A stretch of DNA of 64,000 nt from Granulicatella elegans ATCC 700633 (GTDB lineage Bacteria; Bacillota; Bacilli; Lactobacillales; Aerococcaceae), in the NCBI RefSeq assembly GCF_000162475.2, contig NZ_KI391971.1, forward strand, positions 622,901 to 686,900. The letters are read 5' to 3'. The notes under the pieces were generated by a model, which was not told where the DNA came from, made no database searches, and saw only the letters and a list, made by a program, of their open reading frames with translations. Below are positions 1 to 8,773 of the stretch, piece by piece (position 1 is the first letter of the stretch; each line of letters begins with the position of its first letter). A program made the translations under genes and the position numbers.

Positions 1-1
1 A

Positions 2-1771
2 AATAAAGTGGAAAAAGCTTCTCAAGTTCGTGAAACAAAACCAGAAGTGATTGAAGCAAAACCAAAAGAAGTAAAAGAAAAGAAAGCTTCTTTAATAGAC
101 AAGATGAAAAACTTTGTTTTTGATGAAGAGGAAGAAGAGGATGAGTTTGAAGAAATTTATCCAGAAGTAACACCACCACCTGTTACAAAACCAGTTGTAG
201 AAGAAGAGTTTGTTCAACCGAAAAGAGAAGAACCAACTTCTTTCAATCCTTTTGTCGAACCAACAGAAGTAGAGGAAGATACGGAAGATTTAGAAGACTT
301 TGTCATTAATGGAGGAACTGATGATTCAGATTATCAATTGCCACCATTAACATTATTAAATCCAATTCCACCATCTGATCAATCAGATGAGAAGATGATT
401 GTTGAGAAGAATCTTAAAATTTTAGAAAGAACGTTTGAAAGTTTTGGAGTAGAGGCAAAAGTGATGCCAAATCCATTAGTAGGGCCTGCTGTAACTAAAT
501 TTGAAATTAAGCCTGCTATTGGAGTGAAGGTTAGTAAAATTGTGAATTTAAGTGATGATATTGCTTTAGCTCTTGCTGCAAAAGATATCCGTATTGAAGC
601 GCCAATTCCTGGAAAACCTTATGTAGGAATTGAAGTTCCAAATAGTAAAACGAGTTTTGTGGCTTTCAGTGATGTGATTCAAGCAGCTCTTCAATCACCA
701 AAACCATTGGATGTGCCTCTAGGAAGAGACATTTCTGGAAATGTTCGATTATGCGATATTTCTAAAATGCCGCACTTATTAATTGCTGGTTCAACGGGTA
801 GTGGTAAGTCCGTTTGTATTAATGGGATTATTACAAGTATTTTGATGAAGACAAAACCGCATGAAGTTAAATTAATGATGATTGACCCTAAAATGGTAGA
901 GTTAAATGGCTATAATGGGATTCCTCATTTATTAACGCCTGTTGTAACGAATCCAAGAAAAGCAGCGCAAGCTTTGAAAAAAGTTGTGAGTGAAATGGAA
1001 AAACGTTATGAAATGTTTGCGGCAATGGGAATGAAAAATATCGATGGTTATAATGCGCATGTAGCTTCTTATAATGCTGAAACTGGAGAAGAGAATCCAT
1101 TACTTCCATATATTGTAGTTATTGTGGATGAGTTAGCAGACTTAATGATGGTTGCGAGTAATGAAGTCGAAGATGCGATTATTCGTTTAGCGCAAATGGC
1201 TCGTGCAGCGGGGATTCATATGATTTTAGCAACGCAACGTCCATCAGTTGATGTTATTACCGGGATTATTAAAGCAAATGTACCTTCAAGAATTGCCTTT
1301 GCAGTATCCAGTGGTACAGATTCTCGTACGATTATTGATTCAAGTGGTGCTGAAAAATTACTTGGTCGAGGAGATATGTTATATATTCCAATGGGTGAGA
1401 ATAAGCCGATTCGTGTGCAAGGAGCTTATTTAACCGATGAAGAAGTAGAAAGAATTGTCGAATTTGTAAAAACACAACAAGAGGTGGAATATGACGAGAC
1501 AATGATGCTTCCAGAAACATCAGAGGGTAGTTCGGATGATCCTGAAGATGATTTGTTTTATGAAGTATTAGAAATGATTCGAGAATTAGAAACGATTAGT
1601 ACTTCTTATATTCAACGCCGATTTAAAATTGGATTCAATCGTGCAGCTCGTTTAATTGAAGAGTTAGAAGCAAGAGGTTACGTAGGGCCTTCAGAAGGAA
1701 GTAAGCCAAGAAAAGTAAACTTAGATGCTTTTGATCATGAAAATGACTCACAAAATCCACCAACTGTGTAA
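2..1771 (+). CDS. ftsK: DNA translocase FtsK/SpoIIIE (5'-truncated by window edge)
   Basis: Cytoplasmic part of the septal DNA pump that moves chromosome ends out of the closing division septum. The reading frame is open to the left edge, so the N-terminal membrane domain lies outside the window. What remains is a Glu/Pro-rich linker (about the first 110 residues), the alpha/beta RecA-like motor with Walker A (GSTGSGKS, near residue 262) and Walker B ([11 protein letters not shown]), and a C-terminal gamma winged helix (about the last 65 residues) that reads polar KOPS-type sites. A GTG at position 8 could be mistaken for the start, but it falls inside the linker and has no ribosome binding site. 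Followed by a hairpin terminator. Whether it is FtsK or SftA cannot be decided without the N-terminus. Confidence 0.93.
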   Translation, partial: NKVEKASQVRETKPEVIEAKPKEVKEKKASLIDKMKNFVFDEEEEEDEFEEIYPEVTPPPVTKPVVEEEFVQPKREEPTSFNPFVEPTEVEEDTEDLEDFVINGGTDDSDYQLPPLTLLNPIPPSDQSDEKMIVEKNLKILERTFESFGVEAKVMPNPLVGPAVTKFEIKPAIGVKVSKIVNLSDDIALALAAKDIRIEAPIPGKPYVGIEVPNSKTSFVAFSDVIQAALQSPKPLDVPLGRDISGNVRLCDISKMPHLLIAGSTGSGKSVCINGIITSILMKTKPHEVKLMMIDPKMVELNGYNGIPHLLTPVVTNPRKAAQALKKVVSEMEKRYEMFAAMGMKNIDGYNAHVASYNAETGEENPLLPYIVVIVDELADLMMVASNEVEDAIIRLAQMARAAGIHMILATQRPSVDVITGIIKANVPSRIAFAVSSGTDSRTIIDSSGAEKLLGRGDMLYIPMGENKPIRVQGAYLTDEEVERIVEFVKTQQEVEYDETMMLPETSEGSSDDPEDDLFYEVLEMIRELETISTSYIQRRFKIGFNRAARLIEELEARGYVGPSEGSKPRKVNLDAFDHENDSQNPPTV

Positions 1772-1777
1772 CAAATG

Positions 1778-1851
1778 AAATGCTAGGACAAGTGATGCCG
1801 AAATGTTAGAATAAAACCTAACAAAAAGGTTCGCTAACCTAGCATTTTTTT
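1778..1851 (+). terminator. Intrinsic terminator after ftsK
   Basis: Outer arms AAATGCTAGG (1778-1787) and CCTAGCATTT (1838-1847) pair, with a smaller internal hairpin between them, and a T-run follows. Confidence 0.75.
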
Positions 1852-1855
1852 GAAA

Positions 1856-1871
1856 TCAGTCTTTAGATGGA
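1856..1871 (+). promoter_or_regulatory. Candidate LiaR/CesR-type box upstream of liaF
   Basis: TCAGTCTTTAGATGGA has a good left half of the TCAGnCTnnAGnCTGA type operator described for LiaR/CesR regulators, but the right half is degenerate. It lies about 70 bp upstream of the liaF start, where an autoregulatory site would be expected. No clear -35/-10 pair could be fitted here. Confidence 0.35.
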
Positions 1872-1937
1872 TAGTCAGGAAAGAAGGAATATGTTACTTT
1901 TATAGTGAGAAATTACTCTAAAGAAAGAAGGGTAGAA

Positions 1938-2672
1938 ATGAAAAATAATCGATTCATCTTAATACTATTTATTATAGCGATTGGGATGTTTTTAACGGGA
2001 TTTCAATTATTCACGAATCACCATTTACTGTATTTATTTGTTTTAGGAATTATTTTTGTAGGAATTGCCATCCAACTAAAAAATCGTTTTATTCGGACAA
2101 ATGGGCTTTTCTTTGGAATATTAATGATTTTATTATCTGTATTTTCTACATGGGGAATTTGGTTAGCAGGAAGTATTTTAATAGTTTATGGTCTTTCTTA
2201 TGGTAGAAAATTAATTAAAAAATACTTTTCAGCTGATAGTGAATGGATTTGGAAGAAAAAAAGATATGTTTCCGTTAAGCTAGAAGAACCGTCAGACCGA
2301 TTTGGAACACAAAGACAGGAATGGATTGGAGTCCAAAAAATTGGAAAAGACACATTTGAATGGGATGATATTAATATTAGTCAATTAATGGGAGACACGA
2401 TTATTGATTTAGGAAATACGGTTCTTCCAAATGAACAAAATACCATTATGATTCGAAAAGGTATTGGACGTATTCGTGTTATTGTTCCTATTGGGGTTGG
2501 CGTGAAACTTTGTCATAATGCATTTATTGGTGAAGCAAAGTTTGATGGGCAACAGTTAGAATTAAAAAATGAGACGATTACAATGTATTCGGAACGCTTT
2601 GAATCGAGTCATAAAAAAATTATCATTATCTCATCAGTTCTTGTAGGAGAAATTGAGGTGATTGAAGCATGA
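1938..2672 (+). CDS. liaF: LiaF-family cell-envelope stress regulator
   Basis: Membrane inhibitor or partner of the LiaS kinase. The N-terminal ~95 residues form about four hydrophobic segments; the C-terminal half is the soluble domain typical of LiaF (cell-wall-active antibiotic response domain), with short beta-rich repeats such as GDTIIDLGNTVLP. I chose ATG 1938 because AGAAGGG sits just upstream; the GTG at 1905 has no such site. The stop overlaps the liaS start by 4 bp (ATGA), the usual sign of translational coupling. In characterised Firmicutes LiaF keeps LiaS off until lipid II-binding antibiotics or daptomycin-like stress act. Confidence 0.9.
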   Translation: MKNNRFILILFIIAIGMFLTGFQLFTNHHLLYLFVLGIIFVGIAIQLKNRFIRTNGLFFGILMILLSVFSTWGIWLAGSILIVYGLSYGRKLIKKYFSADSEWIWKKKRYVSVKLEEPSDRFGTQRQEWIGVQKIGKDTFEWDDINISQLMGDTIIDLGNTVLPNEQNTIMIRKGIGRIRVIVPIGVGVKLCHNAFIGEAKFDGQQLELKNETITMYSERFESSHKKIIIISSVLVGEIEVIEA

Positions 2673-3724
2673 AAAAGTGGTTTTTACGAATCTGTTTTGT
2701 TGTGTTTCTCTTTGTCTCCAGTATTTTTCTAATTGGTGTAAATGTTATTCATTCTTTATTTGGAATTGAGTTATTTGAAAAACTGTCGTCTAATCAGTTA
2801 ATTATATTATTTCTAGTAGTGACATTAATTGTATTTGTTATTACTTTTATGGCAGCAAGTATTGTATTTTTCTTGCAGCGATTAACGGATTCTGTTATGT
2901 ACAATCAATTAGAAGCCATTAGAAATCAACAATATTCAAATGTAAAAAAATCAGTGGATGAAATTTGGTATCGTCCTTTATTAATGATTCGATTGGATAC
3001 ATTTTTCCAAGAAACTGCTAAAATAGCAGAAATGCAGGAACAACTGGTTCAAAATCTTCAACAGATTTCTTCTAGACCAGAATATATTGGTGAAGAAACG
3101 AAGGAAGAAATTATTGAATTGGAAAGACATCGTATTGCTCGAGAATTACATGATTCGGTGAGTCAACAATTATTTGCTGCGATGATGATGCTTTCTGCGA
3201 TGAATGAGCAAAAAGAACAATTATCTCCAGTAATCCAGCAACAATTAGCATTAGTAGAGAAAGTTATCAATGATTCTCAATCAGAAATGAGAGCTTTATT
3301 ATTACACTTACGTCCGATTTCACTTGAAAATAAAACATTAGTTCAAGGGATTGAAAGCTTATTAAAAGAATTAACGACAAAAGTGCAATTATCGCTTCAC
3401 TGGGAATTAGATGAAGTGACACTACCTAGTACTTTTGAAGATCATCTTTTTAGAATTGTACAAGAATTGGTGTCCAATACATTACGACATGCAAAAGCCA
3501 AACAATTAGAAGTCTTTTTAAAACAAAAGGATGATTATATTATTTTAAAACTAGTCGATGATGGAATTGGATTTGATACAAGTGTTTCAAAAGCAGGTAG
3601 TTATGGTTTGAAAAATATTGAAGAACGTGTTGCAGGAATGGGAGGACAATGCAAAATTATTAGTATTGCCAATCAAGGAACGATTATTGAAATTAAAATT
3701 CCTCAAAAGCAGGAGAAGGAGTAG
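2669..3724 (+). CDS. liaS: Sensor histidine kinase LiaS
   Basis: Intramembrane-sensing kinase of the LiaFSR three-component system. Two hydrophobic helices at about residues 7-29 and 43-68 are separated by a very short extracytoplasmic loop. The HisKA_3 dimerisation motif ELERHRIARELHDS carries the phospho-acceptor His161. The HATPase domain follows, with N-box QELVSNTLRHA and G-box DDGIGF. Coupled to liaF by a 4-bp overlap and to liaR 4 bp downstream. Length (351 residues) is normal for the family. Confidence 0.93.
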   Translation: MKKWFLRICFVVFLFVSSIFLIGVNVIHSLFGIELFEKLSSNQLIILFLVVTLIVFVITFMAASIVFFLQRLTDSVMYNQLEAIRNQQYSNVKKSVDEIWYRPLLMIRLDTFFQETAKIAEMQEQLVQNLQQISSRPEYIGEETKEEIIELERHRIARELHDSVSQQLFAAMMMLSAMNEQKEQLSPVIQQQLALVEKVINDSQSEMRALLLHLRPISLENKTLVQGIESLLKELTTKVQLSLHWELDEVTLPSTFEDHLFRIVQELVSNTLRHAKAKQLEVFLKQKDDYIILKLVDDGIGFDTSVSKAGSYGLKNIEERVAGMGGQCKIISIANQGTIIEIKIPQKQEKE

Positions 3725-3728
3725 TTGA

Positions 3729-4364
3729 ATGATTAAAGTTCTATTAGTAGATGACCATGAAATGGTTCGATTAGGTGTATCAGCCTATTTATCTGTTCAA
3801 GAGGATATTGAAGTAATAGCTCAAGCAGAAAATGGAAAAATCGGTGTTGAAAAAGCACTAGAATTAAAACCAGATATTATTTTAATGGATTTAGTAATGC
3901 CTGTGATGGATGGAATTGAAGCGACAAAAGAAATTTTATCTAAATGGAAAGAAGCTAAAATTATTATTGTGACAAGCTTTATAGATGATGAAAAAGTTTA
4001 TCCAGCTATTAGTGCTGGGGCAAAAAGTTATTTACTAAAAACTTCGTCTGCTTCTGAAATTGCTCAAGCGATTCGTGATACTTATCGTGGAGAAGGAGTA
4101 TTCGAAAAAGAAGTAAGTGAGAAGTTAGAACATCGTCATGAAGTAGAAGAAGAATTTCGTTTGTTTGAAGAATTAACGAGTCGTGAAAAAGAAGTGCTTT
4201 TATTGATTGCGCAAGGGAAATCGAACCAAGAAATTGCGGACGAGTGTTTTATTACGTTGAAAACGGTGAAAACGCATGTTTCGAATATTTTATCGAAGTT
4301 GCAAGTAGAAGACCGTACACAAGCGACGATATATGCTTTTAAGCATCATTTAGTCCAACCATAA
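3729..4364 (+). CDS. liaR: Response regulator LiaR (NarL/LuxR family)
   Basis: DNA-binding partner of LiaS. The receiver domain has the acidic pocket (VDDHE) and phospho-acceptor Asp54 (ILMDLVMP). The C-terminal LuxR-type helix-turn-helix spans about residues 145-205 ([22 protein letters not shown]). A ribosome binding site (AGGAGAAGGAG) precedes the ATG. Third gene of liaFSR. Its 3' end is followed 16 bp later by structured repeat R1, which may serve as the operon terminator. Confidence 0.94.
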   Translation: MIKVLLVDDHEMVRLGVSAYLSVQEDIEVIAQAENGKIGVEKALELKPDIILMDLVMPVMDGIEATKEILSKWKEAKIIIVTSFIDDEKVYPAISAGAKSYLLKTSSASEIAQAIRDTYRGEGVFEKEVSEKLEHRHEVEEEFRLFEELTSREKEVLLLIAQGKSNQEIADECFITLKTVKTHVSNILSKLQVEDRTQATIYAFKHHLVQP

Positions 4365-4380
4365 AGGCATAAATTTTTAA

Positions 4381-4524
4381 AGACTTTTCTGATTATAGTA
4401 GTAGTGGACGGCAGCAGCTTCGCAGAGCGAATCTCATGCCTAAAATTTGAGCCTGGGGTCTCAAATTTTCCAGTGATAAAAGCCATTCTTGGCTTTTATC
4501 ACGAATACTACTATGAAAAGTCTT
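4381..4524 (+). repeat. Structured intergenic repeat R1 (full length)
   Basis: Outer arms AGACTTTTC...ATAGTAGTA and TACTACTATGAAAAGTCT enclose three hairpins. Hairpin 1 has base GGCA/TGCC around a CTTCGC..GCGAA-like stem and a conserved TCTCA. Hairpin 2 is AAATTTGAGCC..GGTCTCAAATTT. Hairpin 3 is GTGATAAAAGCC/GGCTTTTATCAC. A T-run follows the outer stem. It shares its conserved words and order of stems with R3, R7, R8 and R9. It starts 16 bp after the liaR stop. Confidence 0.8.
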
Positions 4525-4555
4525 TGTGGGTTGTTTTGTATATATTAGAGTACGT

Positions 4556-4610
4556 AAAATAGAGTGATTATTTTAGTAGAAAAATGCTAAAATAGTCATT
4601 CTATTTTTTA
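4556..4610 (+). terminator. Hairpin with T-run between R1 and murJ
   Basis: A long imperfect inverted repeat (ATAGAGTGATTATTTTAG paired with CTAAAATAGTCATTCTAT) is followed by a T-rich tract. Probably a second terminator for the liaFSR transcript. Confidence 0.6.
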
Positions 4611-4676
4611 TTTTACAATAGCCAAAAAATATTGTACGCTTAGGATTAGAAAAACTTTTCATGAAAGTAGGATATT

Positions 4677-6353
4677 ATGATACGGAATAGTAAAAAATCA
4701 ATGGGATTAAGCGATAAAATCCGTATGCAAAGAGATTCAAAAGAAATATTATTAGAAGGATCTTCTTGGCTAACGATTGGTAGTATGGTTTCGAGATTAT
4801 TAGGAGCATTATATATTATTCCATGGGGAGCAATGTTTGCGACTCAAAGGGATGATGCAAACTTCTTATATTTCATTGCATACAATATTTATGCTTTAGT
4901 ATTACAAATTTCAACTGCTGGAATTCCAGTAGCGATTTCAAAAATTGTGGCAGATAATCAATCAAGAAAAGATTACGAGACAAGTTGGAATATTTTTAAA
5001 GGCGGAATGTTATTTATGACCGCAACAGGAATTGTCAGTGCGATTGTCATGTATGTAACGGCTCCTTATTTTGCAAAAGGAGGTTCTGCTCAAGAAATTC
5101 AAGATAGTATCATGGTCATTCGTTCACTTGTTCCAGCAGTAGTGATTATTCCACCATTAAGTTTATTAAGAGGATATTATCAAGGATATAGTGATATGGC
5201 ACCTTCTGCTAAATCTCAGTTATGGGAACAAATCGTGCGTATTATTTATATGTTACTCTTAACGTTCATTGTCATGAAATTATTCGGTGGCAGTTATGCT
5301 GTCGCAGTTGCGCATTCAACTTTTGCTGCATTTGTTGGGGCGGTTGTTGCATTTATCTATTTAGGGTATAAAATGTGGAAAGATATGCCTGGTATGAAGC
5401 AATTAATGAGTGAAGGGCGACCTGCTCGTAATATGAGTTTTGGGCGAATTGTATTTGAAGTGATTCGTGAAGCCTTACCATTTGTGATTGTGACTTCAAG
5501 TATTCAGTTAATTAGTATTTTGGATCAAGAAACTTTCCAACCACTAGCGATGACATTTACTCATTTGAATTTTGAACAAAGTAAAGAATTATTAACAATT
5601 TTTGGATTTAATGCCAATAAAATTATTATGATTATTTTATCTCTTGCCATTAGTATTTCAACAGCGGCATTACCATTGTTAGCTTCTCATTTTTCTGTGA
5701 AAAATCATGTAGAAGTGAAAAATGTGATTGAGGAAAATATTGGTTTGTATTCCTTTATTATGATTCCAGCTTCTGTTGGAATGGCAGTGGTAGCAGAGCC
5801 AATTTATAATGTGTTTTATTCTCCAAGTAAAGATGGAACGTATTTATTAATGGTTTCTTGTGTTTTATGTATTTTTATGGGGGCCTTTACAGTCTTTACA
5901 TCGATTCAACAATCGATGCAGCAACATATGATTGCTATTAAAGCTTTAGTGATTGCTTTAGTGGTGAAAATGTTATGGCAACCAATGATGATTTATTTCT
6001 TTGAAGGTGCGGGACCATTATGGGCGACAAGTCTTGGATTTATTTTAGCAACCGTTTATATGGGGTATCACTTATATTACCAAACCTTATTTAATCTAAA
6101 AAAAGTCGCTATTCAATTAGTCAAAGTAATGGGAATTTCATTGGTTATGCTGATTGTCAGTTCCTTAACTCTAGTAGGATTAAAACAAATCATTAATATT
6201 GATGGGAAATTAATGGCGTTGATTGCTGTTGCGATTGTTGGTTTTGTTGGAGCGATTGTTTATGGATTAATGAGCTTATATACAAGATTAGCAGACGAAT
6301 TATTAGGGCAAAGAATGGTTGCGATTCGTAGAAAACTAAAAATGAAGGAGTAG
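4677..6353 (+). CDS. murJ: Lipid II flippase MurJ/YtgP-type (MOP superfamily)
   Basis: Polytopic membrane protein of 558 residues with about 14 hydrophobic segments. It belongs to the SpoVB/YtgP branch of the MurJ-like MOP exporters, which flip undecaprenyl-linked peptidoglycan precursor across the membrane. The early segment SSWLTIGSMVSRLLGALYIIP and the conserved region LSLLRGYYQGYSDM are characteristic. Start ATG follows AAAGTAGG. It is followed 5 bp later by an RsuA-type pseudouridine synthase gene and then a PepV gene, the same order as ytgP and its neighbours in Bacillus. A capsule Wzx role is less likely given that context. Confidence 0.88.
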   Translation: MIRNSKKSMGLSDKIRMQRDSKEILLEGSSWLTIGSMVSRLLGALYIIPWGAMFATQRDDANFLYFIAYNIYALVLQISTAGIPVAISKIVADNQSRKDYETSWNIFKGGMLFMTATGIVSAIVMYVTAPYFAKGGSAQEIQDSIMVIRSLVPAVVIIPPLSLLRGYYQGYSDMAPSAKSQLWEQIVRIIYMLLLTFIVMKLFGGSYAVAVAHSTFAAFVGAVVAFIYLGYKMWKDMPGMKQLMSEGRPARNMSFGRIVFEVIREALPFVIVTSSIQLISILDQETFQPLAMTFTHLNFEQSKELLTIFGFNANKIIMIILSLAISISTAALPLLASHFSVKNHVEVKNVIEENIGLYSFIMIPASVGMAVVAEPIYNVFYSPSKDGTYLLMVSCVLCIFMGAFTVFTSIQQSMQQHMIAIKALVIALVVKMLWQPMMIYFFEGAGPLWATSLGFILATVYMGYHLYYQTLFNLKKVAIQLVKVMGISLVMLIVSSLTLVGLKQIINIDGKLMALIAVAIVGFVGAIVYGLMSLYTRLADELLGQRMVAIRRKLKMKE

Positions 6354-6358
6354 GTTTA

Positions 6359-7090
6359 GTGAGACTAGATAAGTTTTTAGCCGATTCTGGAATAGCAACA
6401 CGTTCTCAAGTAAAATTAATTTTAAAACAAAAGCGTGTTCGAAAAAATCAAGAAACTGTGACGAATGGTAAAGTACAAATCGATGAAAAATTAGATGAAA
6501 TCTATTTAGATGATGAAAGAGTCTATTATGAAAAATATTTGTACTATGTGATGAATAAGCCAAAAGGGGTTGTTTCAGCAACAGAGGATACGAAACATGC
6601 AACCGTGTTAGACTTAATTGGTGAATTAGCACAAAAACGAGGAGTCTTTCCTGTAGGAAGACTGGATATTGATACGCATGGATTTCTATTATTAACGAAT
6701 AATGGAGCTTTAAGTCATGCAATGTTATCTCCAAAAAAACATGTGGAAAAAACTTATGTTGCTAAAATTGAAGGAATCATGACTCAGGAGGATCAAGTTT
6801 CTTTTGAAAAGGGAATTACATTGGATGATGGTTATGAATGTATGCCGGCTCATTTAGAGATTCTTTCCGTAGATAAAAATCATCAAGCTTCACTTGTTCA
6901 AATTAAGATAAAAGAAGGTAAATTTCATCAAGTGAAACGTATGGTGAAAGCTTGCGGAAAAACGGTCATAGATTTACAACGAATCAGTATGGGACCATTA
7001 CACTTAGATAAATCCTTAAAACTTGGAGAGTTTCGTAGTTTAAAGGATTCCGAATTAGAAGCCTTAAAAATTTTTAATGTAGAATTGTAA
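6359..7090 (+). CDS. rsuA: 16S rRNA pseudouridine synthase, RsuA/RluB family
   Basis: Converts a uridine in small-subunit rRNA to pseudouridine; the exact target is assumed from family. N-terminal S4-like RNA-binding domain (MRLDKFLADSGIATRSQVK, residues 1-60), then the catalytic domain with the conserved GRLDIDTHGFLLLTNNG motif containing the active-site Asp (near residue 102). The start is a GTG with GAAGGAG upstream inside the end of murJ. 243 residues is normal. Co-transcribed with murJ (5-bp gap). Confidence 0.9.
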   Translation: MRLDKFLADSGIATRSQVKLILKQKRVRKNQETVTNGKVQIDEKLDEIYLDDERVYYEKYLYYVMNKPKGVVSATEDTKHATVLDLIGELAQKRGVFPVGRLDIDTHGFLLLTNNGALSHAMLSPKKHVEKTYVAKIEGIMTQEDQVSFEKGITLDDGYECMPAHLEILSVDKNHQASLVQIKIKEGKFHQVKRMVKACGKTVIDLQRISMGPLHLDKSLKLGEFRSLKDSELEALKIFNVEL

Positions 7091-7097
7091 TCAATAG

Positions 7098-7132
7098 AGG
7101 AGTAAGAAATGAATGTTTCTTATTCCTTTTTT
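7098..7132 (+). terminator. Intrinsic terminator after rsuA
   Basis: AGGAGTAAGAAA (7098-7109) pairs with TTTCTTATTCCT (7116-7127), followed by a T-run. Confidence 0.8.
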
Positions 7133-7205
7133 AGTTATCTCTTCTAGCAAAATATATGGAAAAATGATAAGATAAACCTAATGAATTTCGTAAAGGAGCG
7201 ATAAT

Positions 7206-8615
7206 ATGACAATTGATTGGAAAAAAGAAGTCGAAAGCCGTAAAGAAGACTTATTAAAAGATTTATTTGATTTATTACGTATTGATAGTGTTCGTGATGA
7301 TTCAAAAGCAAGTGAGGATGCACCAGTAGGCCCTGGTCCTAAAAAAGCTTTAGAAGCCTTTTTAGCTATTGGGGAACGTGATGGATTTACAACAAAAATG
7401 GTTGGAAATTTAGCAGGTCATATTGAATTTGCTCCAAATCCTGATTATAAAGAAACATTAGGAGTATTAGGACATGTGGACGTTGTTCCTGTTGGAACAG
7501 GTTGGGAAACAGATCCTTTTGAACCACAAATTATCAATGACCGTATTTATGCACGTGGTTCAAGTGATGATAAAGGGCCAAGTATGGCAGCTTATTATGC
7601 GCTAAAAATTATTAAAGAATTAGGATTACCAGTCTCAAAACGTGTTCGTTTCATTATTGGTACAGATGAAGAATCTGGTTGGAAATGTATGGATCGTTAC
7701 TTCAAAACTGAAGAAATGCCAGATTTTGGTTTTTCACCAGATGCTGAATTCCCAATTATTAACGGAGAAAAAGGAATTTTATCACTACATTTTGAGTTAG
7801 CAGCAGGAGAAAGTGCTGGAGAATTCCAATTGAAAAACTTCAATTCTGGATTAAGAGAAAACATGGTACCTCAAGATGCTCATGCAGAAGTAGTTGTTCC
7901 AAATTCTTCTGAATTTGTAGCAGCATTTGAAGCGTATATTGCAGCAAATCCAGTTGAAGGAACAGCTTCAGTTAATGAAGATGTAGTTGTATTAGATGTA
8001 GTTGGTAAATCAGCTCATGGTTCAACTCCTCATGCAGGAATTAATGCAGCTACTTATTTAGCAGCATTCTTAAATCAATATGAGTTTGCAGGACAAGCGA
8101 AAAAATTCTTATCATTTGCTGCAGATGTGCTTCACTTAGATACAGATGGCGCAAAATTAAATGTAGCATTTGAAGATTCAGTAATGGGACCATTAACTGC
8201 AAATGCAGGTATTTTAACATTTACCCCTGAAGTAGGAGGAAAATTAGTGGTTAACTTCCGTTACCCACGTGGAATTGATGCAAAAACAGTAGAAACAAAA
8301 GCAAATGCTGTGTCATCTAATTATGGATTGACTGTTTCTGCAGGTAAATCTCAAGTGCCTCACTATGTTTCACCAGAAGATCCATTGGTAGCAACATTAT
8401 TAGAGGTATATGCAAAACAAACAGGACTTCCAGCTCATGAACAATCCATCGGTGGAGGAACTTATGGTCGTATTTTTGAACGTGGAGTAGCGTATGGAGC
8501 TTTATTCCCAGATTCAATTGATACAATGCACCAAGCAAATGAATTCTTTGCACTAGATGATTTATTCCGTTCAGCAGCAATCTATGCAGAAGCGATTTAT
8601 GAATTAATCAAATAA
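7206..8615 (+). CDS. pepV: Dipeptidase PepV (M20 metallopeptidase)
   Basis: Cytoplasmic zinc dipeptidase that releases amino acids from dipeptides brought in by peptide transporters, as in lactic acid bacteria. Zinc-ligand motifs of M20 enzymes are visible: GHVDVVPVG near residue 88, ARGSSDDKGP near 120, GTDEESGWK near 155, and a late MHQANEF near 441. A lid/dimerisation-like domain lies between. 469 residues matches PepV. Start ATG follows AAAGGAG. Own terminator downstream. Confidence 0.93.
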   Translation: MTIDWKKEVESRKEDLLKDLFDLLRIDSVRDDSKASEDAPVGPGPKKALEAFLAIGERDGFTTKMVGNLAGHIEFAPNPDYKETLGVLGHVDVVPVGTGWETDPFEPQIINDRIYARGSSDDKGPSMAAYYALKIIKELGLPVSKRVRFIIGTDEESGWKCMDRYFKTEEMPDFGFSPDAEFPIINGEKGILSLHFELAAGESAGEFQLKNFNSGLRENMVPQDAHAEVVVPNSSEFVAAFEAYIAANPVEGTASVNEDVVVLDVVGKSAHGSTPHAGINAATYLAAFLNQYEFAGQAKKFLSFAADVLHLDTDGAKLNVAFEDSVMGPLTANAGILTFTPEVGGKLVVNFRYPRGIDAKTVETKANAVSSNYGLTVSAGKSQVPHYVSPEDPLVATLLEVYAKQTGLPAHEQSIGGGTYGRIFERGVAYGALFPDSIDTMHQANEFFALDDLFRSAAIYAEAIYELIK

Positions 8616-8633
8616 TCAATAAAAGAATCTTTC

Positions 8634-8681
8634 TAAAGGACCAAATATTCGCTATAAATGACGGATTTTGGTTCTTTTTTT
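8634..8681 (+). terminator. Intrinsic terminator after pepV
   Basis: AAAGGACCAAAT pairs with ATTTTGGTTCTTT, followed by a T-run. Confidence 0.7.
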
Positions 8682-8692
8682 CGAAAAAATTT

Positions 8693-8722
8693 TTGCTATA
8701 AAGTATACAAACGTGATATACT
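8693..8722 (+). promoter_or_regulatory. Promoter of ezrA
   Basis: TTGCTA (8693-8698), an 18-bp spacer and TATACT (8717-8722), located 51 bp before the ezrA start. Confidence 0.65.
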
Positions 8723-8773
8723 AGTCCTGTATGTAAATTAATATGTAGATAAATAAATTTTGGAGGAAGAGAT

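Noticed and set aside
888-1109. Minus-strand open frame inside ftsK
   Set aside because: It is the shadow of a strongly supported FtsK motor domain and has His/Leu/Phe-rich composition with no family resemblance. The same applies to similar antisense frames in murI-rdgB, dnaE, tkt, pbp2A and others.
1873-1906. Sigma-A promoter for liaFSR
   Set aside because: TATAGT at 1901 and weak -35-like words are present, but no pair has acceptable spacing.
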